Below are positions 1 through 10,349 of a DNA stretch of 64,000 nucleotides, one piece after another (the stretch's first letter is position 1; every line of letters begins with the position of its first letter). Source of the stretch: Dryocosmus kuriphilus (lineage: Eukaryota; Arthropoda; Insecta; Hymenoptera; Cynipidae); contig CM076190.1 in the NCBI GenBank assembly GCA_038277395.1, forward strand, positions 243,207,256 through 243,271,255, written 5' to 3'. A program made the position numbers and the translations under genes. A model generated the notes under the pieces. It was not told where the DNA came from, ran no database searches, and saw only the letters and a list, made by a program, of their open reading frames with translations.

Positions 1-163
1 TTTAATGTTTTAATTTTTCCTGATCTTAACTTCATTAATTTCTATTTTACTTTTAGAAATTTGATCAACGAATTCGCTTTGTAGTATCCGCGGTTGCTTG
101 GGATGTACAACCTTTGATACTACCCTACTCCATGTGTGTAATGCATTTAACTATTGGACACTC

Positions 164-204
<41 letters not shown>

Positions 205-676
205 TTCAATGTGTTGTCCAATATTCCTGGACAACCTGTATAGTCTTGACTCACCTTAATATCTTCGGACTTGTACACTATTTTTCCTTTCAGGTCTCTA
301 TATACTTGCTAAAATTGAACTCGATAGTATCCGTTATAAATGAAATTAATTTTTATTCGAAAATTTTGCTGTTTCTGCGCTACGTTTCTTTGTTTTCAAA
401 GCACGGGGCGTGAAAATTGAGCGCTCAGCACTTGAGACGCTGTGTGTACAGCATGCCGTTCGCCCAGATACCCTATGACGCACAACAGCTTGTACTTATC
501 ATGTGGCGTCTGAAATTAATTCCATTTCCGTACAGTTTTCCAAATATTATTTCGAATTAACACCCAACTATAAACTCGATTATTTCTGACGCCAAAATAT
601 GCCTATTTTTCTCCTAACTGTCTTTATTTACGAAGCACTGCGCGCGAACTTGTGCTACACAACGATATGCTCGATT
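1..676. repeat. Near-identical long repeat, copy A
   Basis: This segment matches 21409-22077 almost base for base. The differences I see are the length of an AT microsatellite (around 168-202 here) and a few substitutions near 505, 547 and 630. The match is still running where the assembly gap begins at 677, so the right boundary here is artificial, and it may also extend left of the window. No protein family is recognisable; the frame at 114-413 runs through the microsatellite and is not credible. It is either a young mobile element, a recent segmental duplication, or an assembly duplicate at a contig edge. Confidence 0.9.
168..202. repeat. (AT)n microsatellite
   Basis: Pure AT dinucleotide run inside the long repeat. 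The run at the matching place in copy B (about 21577-21603) is shorter. Confidence 0.9.
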
Positions 677-1176
677 NNNNNNNNNNNNNNNNNNNNNNNN
701 NNNNNNNNNNNNNNNNNNNNNNNNNNNNNNNNNNNNNNNNNNNNNNNNNNNNNNNNNNNNNNNNNNNNNNNNNNNNNNNNNNNNNNNNNNNNNNNNNNNN
801 NNNNNNNNNNNNNNNNNNNNNNNNNNNNNNNNNNNNNNNNNNNNNNNNNNNNNNNNNNNNNNNNNNNNNNNNNNNNNNNNNNNNNNNNNNNNNNNNNNNN
901 NNNNNNNNNNNNNNNNNNNNNNNNNNNNNNNNNNNNNNNNNNNNNNNNNNNNNNNNNNNNNNNNNNNNNNNNNNNNNNNNNNNNNNNNNNNNNNNNNNNN
1001 NNNNNNNNNNNNNNNNNNNNNNNNNNNNNNNNNNNNNNNNNNNNNNNNNNNNNNNNNNNNNNNNNNNNNNNNNNNNNNNNNNNNNNNNNNNNNNNNNNNN
1101 NNNNNNNNNNNNNNNNNNNNNNNNNNNNNNNNNNNNNNNNNNNNNNNNNNNNNNNNNNNNNNNNNNNNNNNNNNNN
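677..1176. other. Assembly gap (500 N)
   Basis: Exactly 500 N, a conventional placeholder for a gap of unknown size. All frames across it are artefacts. Confidence 0.98.
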
Positions 1177-1560
1177 GAAAGAGAGAGAATTTTTGAGAAG
1201 TAAATTACAATATATAACCTTAATAGTAATAAGGAATGCGGCGTTCACGCAAAGCTTGTAGTGGTGCTATATATGGTAAATACCTGACCCAAGATTTCTA
1301 CTTTACCGATAGAGTGTAATACCAATTGTCGTTAATGGACATTAGCGCCATATATCTGCGATAAAAGAAAGTTTGTTGTGGTCGACTTCTACCTTACCGA
1401 CCAAGTGTAACACCGATTGTCGATAACTTATCACGGACATGTACCACTGAAAGCTTGGTTGTGCCATCTGTCCGCGGCAGCGCGTAGCTTGTCGTGGTGA
1501 CGTAGAAGCCCCCTTGCTCTACTACTGTCATTCTCCTTAATTTCTAACAGAAAGATTCGG
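1177..1560. repeat. Imperfect tandem duplication, about 91-bp period
   Basis: The block beginning near 1296 (TTCTACTTTACCGATAGAGT) recurs diverged near 1387 (TTCTACCTTACCGACCAAGT). A related short motif (AAGCTTGTAGTGGTG / TAGCTTGTCGTGGTG) occurs near 1252 and 1486. No gene is recognisable. The position just left of the polymerase fragment suggests it could be part of the Polinton 5' region, but this is inference. Confidence 0.5.
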
Positions 1561-1561
1561 A

Positions 1562-1951
1562 ATGAACCTTGCACTCGATTATAGAACTGGAAGTGAACAT
1601 CAACAAATTGAGGGCAAAAAAGCACGCAACAACGTGCAAATCAGAGATGACTACGAGTGTTTCAAGTGGGCCATACTATCAACCCTACATCTAGATAAAA
1701 AAAATAAGTACAAACCCAACCATGTGTCTAGCTATCAACAGTATAAAGATGATTAAAACCTTTCTGGCATAAGTTCCCAGTCGCAGTAAAAGGTATGTCA
1801 AAATTGTAAAAACAAGATGATATTTCAGTGAATATTTATGGCCGTATTTAGAAGAAGAAGCAAAAGTTCGTAGCTATTCCTCTTTACCTAAACTCAAAAA
1901 AAGAGATCAACATATGAATCTTCTCGGAGTTGAAGAGGAAGGAAACTATAG
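1562..1951 (+). pseudogene. Polinton/Maverick DNA polymerase B, N-terminal fragment
   Basis: This is the upstream piece of the protein-primed family B polymerase whose main body lies at 4100-6860. The frame opening at 1562 contains NVQIRDDYECFKWAILSTLH followed by NHVSSYQQYKDD, a pattern I recognise from the N-terminal region of Polinton polymerases. After a stop at 1754 the similarity continues in shifted frames (FPVAVKGMSK near 1770; KKRDQHMNLLGVEEEGNY at 1899-1951). The sequence then becomes an acidic stretch and passes into a Penelope element. The zinc-finger segment that should follow is found at 4100, so insertions split one gene. Several frameshifts make it dead. The true start is not visible and may lie in or left of the gap. 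Confidence 0.65.
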
Positions 1952-2046
1952 CAGCGAGGACAGCAGCGAAGAAGAAGAAGACACCAATGAACAGGAAGGC
2001 AGACGAGAATCACTAAAGTTTCTCTAAAAATCACTGGATTTCACTT

Positions 2047-3420
2047 TCCACCCTCACCTGCAGCTGCAAGCATAGTAATGGAAAATCCTGAAACTCAATG
2101 CTTATCACTTTTACCTTTTTCTACACCTCTCTTTTTTCGTTTTGTAGAGGATATCATCACAGCTGTTCCTTCTGACCAAATTAATCTTATTTTAAATACA
2201 TATAACTCTTACGATCATAACATAAAATTTACTATTGAAGTTGGAAAAGATTGTAGTATTAATTATCTGGACACCTTAATTTTAAGGGCTGACAGTAATT
2301 GTTTAAAAATTGACTGATTTCAAAATTCAACTTGTTCTGGTAGATACCTAAACTTTTTATTTTCACATCCTAAAAGTAAAAAAATTTGTGTTATTATATT
2401 TTTATTTTTCAGAATGTTTCGTATTTCTGACATCGATATTAGACTTAATAATATTGAATTAGTTTAAAAACTGTTATTAACATCGTTTCTGCAGTCCTGA
2501 GTCATCTTTAAATCAGAAAAGACTTAACGATATTAACAGCAATAGGTCTTTCAATTTTACTGTTTTTCCTTACATTAATAACCTTTCTGAAAAAATACAG
2601 AAAACTTTAAACTCTTACAATATCAAAACTATTTATTCACATATTAAGTGTTTTTTTCACCTGTTTCAATAACTTAAAAGATCCTTTACCTAGAGATAAA
2701 CTCTCTGGAGTTGTCTACAGGTTTGATTGTAAAAGTTGCAATTCCTGTTACATTGGTGAGACTGGAAGATCAATTGATGTTCGTATTCGCGAACACATTA
2801 ACTCAACACAAAATCCAGGTATTTCTAATCATACCTACTTAAACTTAAGATTTGAACAAAAATTTTTCCCGCCTGATTACAAACCATTGACTAGACTATG
2901 GTCTGAAAGTTCTCTATTATATCACTTGCTGCTATGCAACATAAAGTTTGGTTCTTCTAAATTGCTCGCCTCTTCACATTTAATACTCAGTCGAGTCTCT
3001 TCAATTGACTTGAATCCCTATGTTTTGTCCGTCCTCACTATTGACTCACTATGTTTTTACAATATAAAATTTTCGACTATATGTCTTTGGTACATTTATA
3101 TTGAACTGGAGTGCTTCATTGTTTTTTCCTGATGCTTTTTCACTTACATAAAGTTTAATCCTTTTCCAGAAAGGTTTCTATAAGACAACTCAGGTTTGTT
3201 TTATAACATAATTATTTTTTGTGTATTTCAAAATAGTCCACATATATATTGTTTGTCACTCATTAATTTTATTATGTATCTTAGATTTTTCAAATACAAT
3301 TGATTGAAGAGGGCTTCTATGAAAGCCGAAACGTCTCGACATTTATTTTGGTTTTGATTATTTATTGACCTTCTACGAATGTGACTTCTGATATACAAAC
3401 TTTCACTATGTTTGGATCAA
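2047..3420 (+). pseudogene. 5'-truncated Penelope-like retroelement (RT + GIY-YIG)
   Basis: The remnant begins inside the reverse transcriptase near motif B (PPSPAAASIVMENPETQ). It then shows a degenerate motif C, FRFVEDIITAVPSDQINLIL, where the usual YVDD is FVED. Downstream, in shifted frames, are SGRYLNFLFSHPKS and, near 2700-2830, a GIY-YIG nuclease core (CNSCYIGETGRSIDVRIREH). Penelope elements use the RT plus this nuclease for target-primed integration. Many stops and frameshifts show this copy is dead. The 3' tail carries a hammerhead-like motif near 3304-3340. It interrupts the Polinton polymerase gene, so it inserted after the Polinton did. It is more decayed than the copy at 14880-17560 and belongs to a different lineage judging by its RT sequence. 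Confidence 0.85.
3304..3340 (+). ncRNA. Hammerhead-like motif in Penelope tail (degenerate)
   Basis: TTGAAGA (core would be CTGANGA) is followed by one G, then a GGCTT/AAGCC stem and GAAAC at 3328-3332. Penelope elements are known to carry hammerhead ribozymes in their terminal repeats. Here the first core base is changed and the stem III/cleavage side is not convincing, so it would be inactive. Confidence 0.3.
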
Positions 3421-3461
3421 AAATCCTCCTAGACTAATAAGCATACAACTGTCCAAACATA

Positions 3462-4095
3462 ATGGAAGAAATATGCCCACTTCGCGGACACATCCTCATC
3501 GCAGGCTTCAAGAGAAGTATGAGCTCATATAGAGCGCGCTTCACGCGAAGTATGAGCGCGCCTAGAGCACGCGGTCTGATGGTCGTCGCGCTTCACGCAC
3601 TGATATATTTAAGCCTCGCGCTTCGCCCTCGGATGTTTCTGGTCTGCACATGCACATCGTGCTCGGTACTTTTTATTTGGGTCTTAAGATTTCAAAACAC
3701 CTACTTTTAATGAGACTGTTAAATTTGAATTTTCTATTAAAAATTAAAGAAGAAATCAACACAGGGGAGATTTCTGTCTTCTGTCTTTCTTGAGTAAAAC
3801 CATTATCACTTGTCAAAAACCGCTGATTAACGACCTCGTCCTTTCTTTTTACGCCTTAAAGAAGTGTGCCAAAGCGCAATCCACTCCGATCAGTCCTTTG
3901 AAAGTTATAGTGGGACAGACGACGACGACGTCAACAGCGAAAACGACCACAACGACAACGACAACGACAATAGACAGAGAGACACCGTCGTAAAACATGT
4001 TTTTCGGATTCAGGGGGTCACGAAAAGTCGAGATTTCATGAAGTCCGCGAAAGTCATTTTTAACATAGAACTAATACCTTCTCATTGGGATTAGA
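3462..4095 (+). repeat. Dispersed GC-rich repeat family, copy 1
   Basis: A module rich in GCGCGC/CTTCGCG motifs (3467-3720) is followed by an ACG-rich block (3789-4000). Both modules recur in the same relative order on the minus strand at 30860-29690, and the first module recurs at 20455-20780. The flanks AATGAGACTGTTAAATTTGAA and TCTTAAGATTT are shared by all three copies. No transposase is visible, so it behaves as a non-autonomous dispersed element. Frames at 3462-3710 and 3864-4094 read through the repeat; the acidic D/N run of the latter comes from the ACG repeats. It sits inside the Polinton polymerase gene next to the Penelope insertion. Confidence 0.8.
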
Positions 4096-4099
4096 GTGT

Positions 4100-6860
4100 A
4101 AAAAAACACATATGTGATTGATGCCGACACTACTTTCCAAGCATAGAAAAGATGGCTTAGCACAGTGAAGGTTTTAAAGAATGAATGACTGTAAGACTGT
4201 GCTACCAAAATAGATATAATTGAGTTTAAACATTTCAAGTGTAAAGAAAAAGTACCGTTTATTACATATTCCGATTGTGAGCCTCTACTGAAACTAGTTG
4301 CTGATGATCACGTTCAAGTGAGAAGATCAAATACTCAAGTTTTCCAGAAACATGAGGTTTGTGATATCGGACACTATCTCAAGTTTAGTTCTGATGATTA
4401 ACTACCATTCTACAATTCCTGGCCTGAAGATATGGAATCAGCAAAATGGTTGGCTCTGGATGTATTGAAAATTCCAAAGGAGTGTGATAAACTTTTTACA
4501 TCTCCAGTCCCTGTGCAAAAATTGACTTCTGAACAACATAAAACTTTCATACAGTCCACGATCTGTTATACGTGCGGTAAAGCTCTATATCCACCGATGC
4601 AGGAAGTGAGTGATCAATATCATCTAACCGTTATGTACAGTGGTGCTGCACACGAACATTGTAACTTAGAATATCAAGATTCGCGTACCATACCTGTTGT
4701 GTTTCACAACTTGTGTGGGTATGATGCTCATTTTATCATCCACGACAGTGCTACACAATTTGAAGGTAAAATTTAAGTTTTAACACTGAATAAAGAATAG
4801 TACATACCATTCACGAAACATGATAAGGATACTCAGATTAAATACAGACTTATTGACTCTTTTCATTTCATGGCATCATCTTTGGAAAAGTTAGCACCAT
4901 ACCTCACTGAGTACAATTTCCTCATTCAGAATTTTCTGGTATTGAGAGAGAGAAAGTTGATCGCAACAACAGTCACAAGACAGTGGGTGTTCGAGCCCCG
5001 CCCTGGACAAGACAACTAAAAGAGAAGGAATGAAAATCCTCAAAAAATGCATTTAATGTGAGATAGTATTACCGCAATATCACACAAATATACGTACATA
5101 TGTATATACATTCATTTACGTTAGTAGTAGTTACATTTTGGACACCCACTCGTATTGCCAGTGTGTGTCCTCGACCTACGGCCTGGGTGTCCTGACCCTC
5201 ATGACACTGGGGTTTTTGCGCCCCTGATCTCTGACCAAGATTATCTACATACACAACAGGCATGGTGTGCATTCAATTTTAAGACTCTAGGTGATACATG
5301 AAACTCCAGATGAAGACAGATGTGCCGATTTTGGCTGAAGTCTTTGGAAGCTTAGGAAAACAGTGTTTCGAGGCTTATGAACTCGACTCAGGCCACTACT
5401 TCACTACTCCTGGTTTGACATGTGATGCCATGCTCAAATATACAGGTGTAAAGTTAGAACCCCTTACTGATGTTGACATGCCGCTGATGATCGATCAAGG
5501 CAAAAGGTGTGGAGCGAGCCAATGCTCCAACCGTAATGCCATTGCTAATAACAAATACATGACAGTTTTTAACGAAAGTGGGGAGATCATGTACATAGTA
5601 TATTTAGATGCAAATAAATTTCTGGTTGGGCAATGGGCCACCATCTCCCTTACGGTGGTTTCGAGTGGGTTACAAATCTCGAAAATTCTGATTTTGATAT
5701 TCCGGATGATTCACCTATTTCTTACAAGCTAGAAGTAGATTTGTTCTGTCCACCCGAACTCCATCATAAACACAATGATATGCCATTTTTTTCAGAAAAT
5801 ACGAAACCACCTGGTTCAAGCCAGGAGAAGCTCCTAACTACTCTGCTATCGAAACAAAAGTACGTTTTCCATTACCGAGCTCTCAAACATGCTTCGGCTA
5901 ATGGATTTGAACTTAATAAAATTCATAGAGTGCTTCAGTTCAACCAATACACATGGCTTAAATGTTACATATACTTCAATACTGCAAGGCGAGAAAATGC
6001 TACAAACAAATTTGATAAGAACTTGTTTTAATTTATGAATAATGCAGTTTACGGAAAAATGATGGTGAACGTTCGAAAGCATATCAATGTTAAGATTGCG
6101 ACAAAGTGGGAGGCTAGATATGGAGCAGAAACTCTCGTAGCCAAACCAAACTTCCACAGTCGTGAAATTCTTAGAGAAAATCTTATGGCTATAGAACTAA
6201 GGAAGACGGATGTTTTGTTTAATAAGCTAATACATGTTGGACCCACGGTGCTGCATGTGTCCAAAGTACTAATTTGCAACTGTCACTATGACTACATCTA
6301 CAAAAAGTATGGAAGTAAATGTAAACTATTGTACACAGACACGGAGAGTTTGATTTATGAAGTAAAATGTGATCACAGTTACGCTAACATGAAGACTGAC
6401 ATCCACAAATTGGACACTTCCGACTATCCTCGAAACAATGTTTTCGGAATGCCACAAGCCAACAAGAAGGTTTTGGGTTTGATGAAAGATGAATGTAGTG
6501 GTGAAATAATTACGGAATTTATTGGCGTGCGGAGTAAGATGTACAGTGTCCTTGTCAAGGGTGAAGATTTTATCAAGAAAGCAAAAGGTGTAAAAGAAAA
6601 AGTTGTAAAGGAAAATATTAACTTTGAGGAATATACGGAATGCTTGAAGGAGTCAGATATCCAAACTATAACACAGTATATTTTGCGATCTTGACTGCAC
6701 AACCTCGAAACTGTTAAATATAGAAAGATTGCCAAAGTCCCCATGATAACAAGCGATACATACTCCTTAGGAGTATGGATATACTCGCGTGGTGTCACTA
6801 CCGAATTATGGATGTCGATAGAAATAATAATAATAAAGATGACGATGTTTTAACTGATAG
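4100..6860 (+). pseudogene. Polinton/Maverick protein-primed DNA polymerase B (main part)
   Basis: Family B DNA polymerase relic that would have replicated the element. In order I see a zinc-finger remnant near 4110-4180, an exonuclease motif ITYSDCEP near 4262, HNLCGYDAHFI near 4710, and FHFMASSLEKLAPYLTEYNF near 4860. The polymerase region follows: TDVPILAEVFGS (5312), MLKYTGVKLEPLTDVDM (5441), ISQCSNR-like GASQCSNRNA (5512), IVYLDANKF (5596), then LPYGGFEWV (5648), MNNAVYGKMMVNVRK (6035) and YTDTESLIY (6339). The last of these is the catalytic motif C, normally DTDS, here DTES. The C-terminus runs on past the TGA at 6692 to about 6860. At least five frameshifts or stops and one insertion (4945-5268) break it. 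The N-terminal piece lies at 1562-1951. Confidence in family is high from the number of ordered motifs. Confidence 0.9.
4945..5268. repeat. Short insertion with a tRNA-promoter-like box in the polymerase gene
   Basis: Polymerase similarity stops near 4944 (LIQNF) and resumes near 5266 (FNFKTLGD), and the intervening 320 bases do not encode the expected polymerase segment. Near 4987 the sequence GGTGTTCGAGCCCCGCC resembles a pol III B box, as in tRNA-derived SINEs. No A box, tail or target-site duplication is clear, so SINE identity is tentative. Confidence 0.4.
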
Positions 6861-7074
6861 TCACATGGAATTTTTGGATCTTCTAGTTGGTGACTAGTTT
6901 ATAAGTAATTGTAAATAGCGATTGTAATTATTTTATTCATTAAAGACAACACTATATACACACAGACATAAATTGCTCTTTATTTATCAAAACCTTACAT
7001 CTAGTTAGTATAAGCGTATACAAAGTATCACTAGATCATCGTTAGATTAAAACTCGTTGGTTCATTACTAATGC

Positions 7075-7255
7075 ATCATGGGTTTAACATGTATTCAACG
7101 TTGGCTAACGTTGGTTCAACGTTGGCTCAATGTTGATTCGACGTTGGTTCAACGTGGGCTTACCATTGATTTAACATTGCACAGAGTTGAATCAACATCG
7201 CACAGAAGTTGATTCAGCATTGCTCAAAGTTGAATAAACATTGCACAAAAGTTGA
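7075..7255. repeat. Degenerate GTTGATTCAAC tandem/inverted repeats
   Basis: About 180 bases consist of variants of GTTGGTTCAACGTTGG followed by variants of AGTTGAATCAACATTGCAC. The motif is nearly palindromic (GTTGA-TCAAC). The array lies between the 3' ends of the converging polymerase (+) and integrase (-) genes of the Polinton. Confidence 0.75.
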
Positions 7256-7800
7256 TTACATATCTGATTTGTCTCTCCAGCCGTTGCGTGAACTATCAAA
7301 ACCTAACCACTTTACATATACTTTATTGGCACGTTTCTTGATCCGATACTTTGTTCTTCATAGTCCATGAGCTTGTACGTTACTGGATTGGTGGGTATAA
7401 CTCGTGTCACAGTGAATATCTCTTTTGCCCAGTTGGGAGTGTATCCTTACTCAAATACATGCTTGTGCTTGCTGATGCGAACTCTATCACCAACTTTGAA
7501 CTTTGCTTTCTTCCTTCTGGCTATACTTTACAGTTTTTCAAAGATTCGCAAGGGTTCCTCTTCATCCTCAGCAGCGACATTTATGGGCTTCATACAGATC
7601 GATCGATGTTTTGCACAGTTGTACTTCGAAATGAGAACAGGTAAAATATCTATCCACTTGTACTTGACCCTCAAGCTAAATTGTGGCCATACTCGGTTCT
7701 TGTGCGTGCGGTTAAATGGTTCATAGACTGAGGCTTCCAGATTACTGTACGTTGAGTAGAGATTGATCCTGCATTGCTGCATAAGATTTTTAAATCTTCC
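7255..7800 (-). pseudogene. Polinton integrase remnant (catalytic tail, SH3-like domain, chromodomain)
   Basis: Reading on the minus strand from 7790, the remnant shows INLYSTYSNLEASVYEPFNRT (the region of the last catalytic Glu of retroviral-type integrases) and WPQFSLRVKYKWIDILPVLI. It continues with TPNWAKEIFTVTRVIPTNPV (SH3-like C-terminal domain) and, after a frame change, KVYVKWLGFDSSRNGW, a chromodomain, ending near 7255. The first two catalytic Asp residues are missing, because the upstream part is deleted and the frame runs straight into the ATPase remnant at about 7800. Integrases of this type insert Polintons and make 6-bp target duplications. Placement next to the ATPase and opposite to the polymerase fits a Polinton. 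It is non-functional. Confidence 0.85.
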
Positions 7801-8475
7801 TTGAGAGCACTGTCCTTTTCAATATTAACAAAACCATACTTTCTGGTATTCCAACATACCGAACATAAGCCTCGAAATTGAGTATAACTCATGTCAGTGT
7901 TCAAATGAACGTCATATACGTGTCTCAGACTCGTCTCATCTTGACTGAAAAGTATCAACAGTTTGGCAATTTCTGGAAGCAAATGTTTAGGAATTCGAGT
8001 GTAAGTTTGACCTAATTAAAAACTGTCAACGTGAGCGTATCCACCCATGCAAAAGAAGGCTCTAGTATTGTCCTGTTTCTCATAGGCCACTTCATCAAAT
8101 ACAAATACAGAATTTCGTTGAGCTTCACATGTTGATATTATTTCTTAATGCTCAGTGAAGGGAAAATACTCAACACCGTCTACATTATCTTAAACCCGTT
8201 CCAGGGATCGGTACTTTACATGTTTTAGGGATTTGGAGTAGACATATACATTGGCAATTTTCAATCTGTGTGGGTGTAAATTATAGCAAGTAATATATTT
8301 GCCTTGCCCCAATTTGACGGTCTACAAAATGCTGCACGAATGCTGTCGGGCAGTAGACTGCCATGATGTTTTACACTCTTCTCTGATTGGACGAGAGTAT
8401 CAAAGTTATTGACCGGAAACTTAGTAAGTTGTTTCTCGAACCGCATCTTGTCTTTGACTGCCACAAGGTCTGTAA
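7800..8475 (-). pseudogene. Polinton FtsK/HerA-type packaging ATPase
   Basis: On the minus strand the N-terminal part reads KFPVNNFDTLVQSEKSVKHH, then a damaged Walker A, CRPSNWGKANILL (8290-8325). The first Gly and the final Thr/Ser of the P-loop are replaced. Further on are LKIANVYVYSKSLKH (about 8235) and Walker B NSVFVFDEVAYEKQDN (about 8060-8110), then LLPEIAKLLILFSQDETSL, VYDVHLNTDMSYTQF and KYGFVNIEKDSAL up to about 7795. A-32-like ATPases drive genome packaging in Polintons and related viruses. Several stops and frameshifts, plus the P-loop changes, show it is dead. It is fused by deletion to the integrase remnant. Confidence 0.85.
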
Positions 8476-8604
8476 ATACGGTGATTTTATTGCTTCCAGG
8501 TCAGTTGCTCGCTAACCTCCGTTCAGTGAGCAATGACTGTGCATAAAGTGTCACGCAGTTGTCGTCGAGGTAAGTGCTTAATCAGTCAAATAATCAATAA
8601 CTTG

Positions 8605-9252
8605 CCGTTTGTGTTGCATTTACCTGGCTGTCAGTACTGCGGGCCAGGTACTACTATGCTAGGCAAATGAATGGGTGGAGGTGATCCCGGTATCAATCCT
8701 CTAGGAGCAGCGTGTAAAGAAAACGATATTCCATATTCACGTAATCGTGAGAAAGCTGAAGGGAGAAATTCTCCAGATCGCGTACTGGCCAGTAAAGCGT
8801 GGCAGCGAGTATTTGCTAAAGACACTAAAATTGACGAGAAAGCGGCAGCATTGGCAAAAAGGAACGTAATGAATGCTAAAACGAAACTTGGTCTGGGCTT
8901 GAAGAGAAAATCTTTTTCAGAGAAGAGGAAGCACAGTTCGAAGAAGAAAAAGGAAGTCATAAGATATATAATGGCTGCGAATGCAGCTAAGAAAGCAATG
9001 AAGCGAAATAATAGTGATCCAAAGGTGTCCATTAGGTCTGCAATCAGAGGTGCACAGGATGCTGGCATAGCCAAGGTCGTAAACGATGCTAGCGCAGCTA
9101 AACAGCAATCTGCAGAGTCCCAAGGTCATAACAAGAAAATGGAGGCTATTGTTCTAGGAAAGGGTTTACGTCTGAAAACTTATAGGAAAGGACTGGGACT
9201 TCATATGAAAGGGCGGGGACTTCGTCTAAGGCCAGTGTCAAGAAACTTGTAG
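8605..9252 (+). pseudogene. Polinton virion protein with phospholipase-A2-like domain
   Basis: The PLA2 calcium loop is visible as LPGCQYCGPGT (8620-8650). A TGA at 8668-8670 breaks the frame, after which GGGDPGINPLGAACKENDIP follows. The catalytic HD pair of this PLA2 family is represented by END (8719-8727), so the catalytic His is replaced by Asn. The rest is long, basic and Ala/Lys-rich (KRKHSSKKKKEVIRYIMAAN), ending in a G-L-R-L-rich tail (KGRGLRLRPVSRNL). The layout fits a minor virion protein that would disrupt membranes during entry and bind DNA. PLA2 domains of this kind are known in parvoviruses and in some Polinton/adintovirus-like elements of animals. The stop and the lost His indicate a dead copy. 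Confidence 0.75.
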
Positions 9253-9600
9253 TAAAGCTATCTCATCGTGCACTCACTGATGCCAATCTGTTGATGTATT
9301 TATGCGTAATGAGCTGCCAGTGCGTGTTTCTCGCCGAACTGAGTCAGCTATTGTAAACCTTGATGACATTCACAGCCCTGATACTCACAGGATGACATAA
9401 ATAGAGATCGGTAATAATTTTCTATAATTTGGTAGTTTCGGTAATCTTCGTCCAATATCGGATCTTGTTGATTGCCTCTGTGTTGGTAGCGTATTAAAGT
9501 ACAATCGTGATAGATATCATGAATATGAAAGTGTTGAGTGTGGGCACATGTGCTTAAAATTTTTGTATAAACAGCTGTATGTAAGATACAATTACTGTCT
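9228..9600 (+). pseudogene. Polinton adenain-like cysteine protease
   Basis: Directly after, and slightly overlapping, the PLA2-like gene I read KLVVKLSHRALTDANLLMY, then after a frame change MRNELPVRVSRRTESAIVNL followed by DDIHSPDTH (His codon at 9386). Next come FGNLRPISDLVDCLCVGSVL and VECGHMCLKFLYKQL, with the Cys codon 9539-9541 in the CG context typical of the adenain nucleophile. Adenain-type proteases process capsid precursors in adenoviruses and Polintons. Frames change at least three times, so the gene is dead. No long open frame is present; the call rests on ordered short blocks. Confidence 0.7.
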
Positions 9601-9629
9601 ATATAAGAGCGTGTGATGTACTGATTAGC

Positions 9630-10334
9630 AACAGTATAGAGAATAACAGCATCATAGACGAATCATTTACACTCACCATAACGGGCAACTCTTCTGTACC
9701 CGGGGCAGAGTACTTCCCACCAATAGAATACTCTCCACATTAGAACCAAGCTCTTGGTCTCGTTCAATTGCTCACATTCAATGCAATTCCTAGCTTTGAC
9801 GCTGGAAAGAATACGATCAAGGTCGGTAAAATGAAAGTTGTCACACTCACTAGCATCTATGAGATTGAAGACATTGAAAGATGCGTCCAGAAGGTTCTAG
9901 GGAGTAACGGAATTACAATAAACATCAAACCAAGTAATAAAACACTGCGCAGCGAGATAAAGTGTTACCATGGAGTGGACTTTCGACCAGTGAGTTCGGT
10001 CGGACGATTTTTGGGATTCACGCCTGGTGTTCTTGAAGCCAATAAGTCGCATACTTCTGACCTGCCTGTGGCTATTCTCAAAGTGAAGGCTCTAGGTGTC
10101 GAGTGTAACGTCACAACAGGAGCCTGTATTAATGAGCGCAAAGTGCACACGTTTCACGAATTCTTGCCTGTTGTTCCACCAGGATATAAGGTTGTGGATT
10201 TGCCGTCACATATCATTTATCTGCCAATCGCCGTCAAGACAATACGTCAAATTCAGCTCCGCATTTTTGACCAAGACAGAGACTTGGTGAATTCTCGAGG
10301 AGAGATTATAACAATACGACCATACGTCACATAA
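9630..10334 (+). pseudogene. Polinton minor capsid (penton-like, single jelly-roll) protein
   Basis: The frame begins near 9630 with NNSIIDESFTLTITGNSSVP, is stopped once by TAG at 9741-9743, and then stays open for 197 codons to 10334. Recognisable blocks are LGLVQLLTFNAIPSFDAGKN, LRSEIKCYHGVDFRPVSSVG, VLEANKSHTSDLPV and LKVKALGVECNVTTGACIN, followed by VPPGYKVVDLPSHIIYLPIA. I recognise this as a conserved Polinton protein upstream of the major capsid gene. Assignment as the penton-like jelly-roll is from gene order and family memory, not from structure. One stop codon separates it from an intact frame, making it the best preserved Polinton gene here. Confidence 0.65.
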
Positions 10335-10349
10335 TCGTAATTACGGGTA

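Noticed and set aside
599..1261. Long frames across the N gap on both strands
   Set aside because: They consist of unknown residues from the 500-N gap; the same applies to 46486-47220.
3789..4094. Acidic Asp/Asn-rich frame possibly belonging to the polymerase N-terminus
   Set aside because: The same ACG-rich sequence recurs at 29690-29830 outside any polymerase context, so it belongs to the dispersed repeat.
7367..7726. Plus-strand frames of 97-119 codons
   Set aside because: They are antisense to the recognisable integrase remnant on the minus strand.
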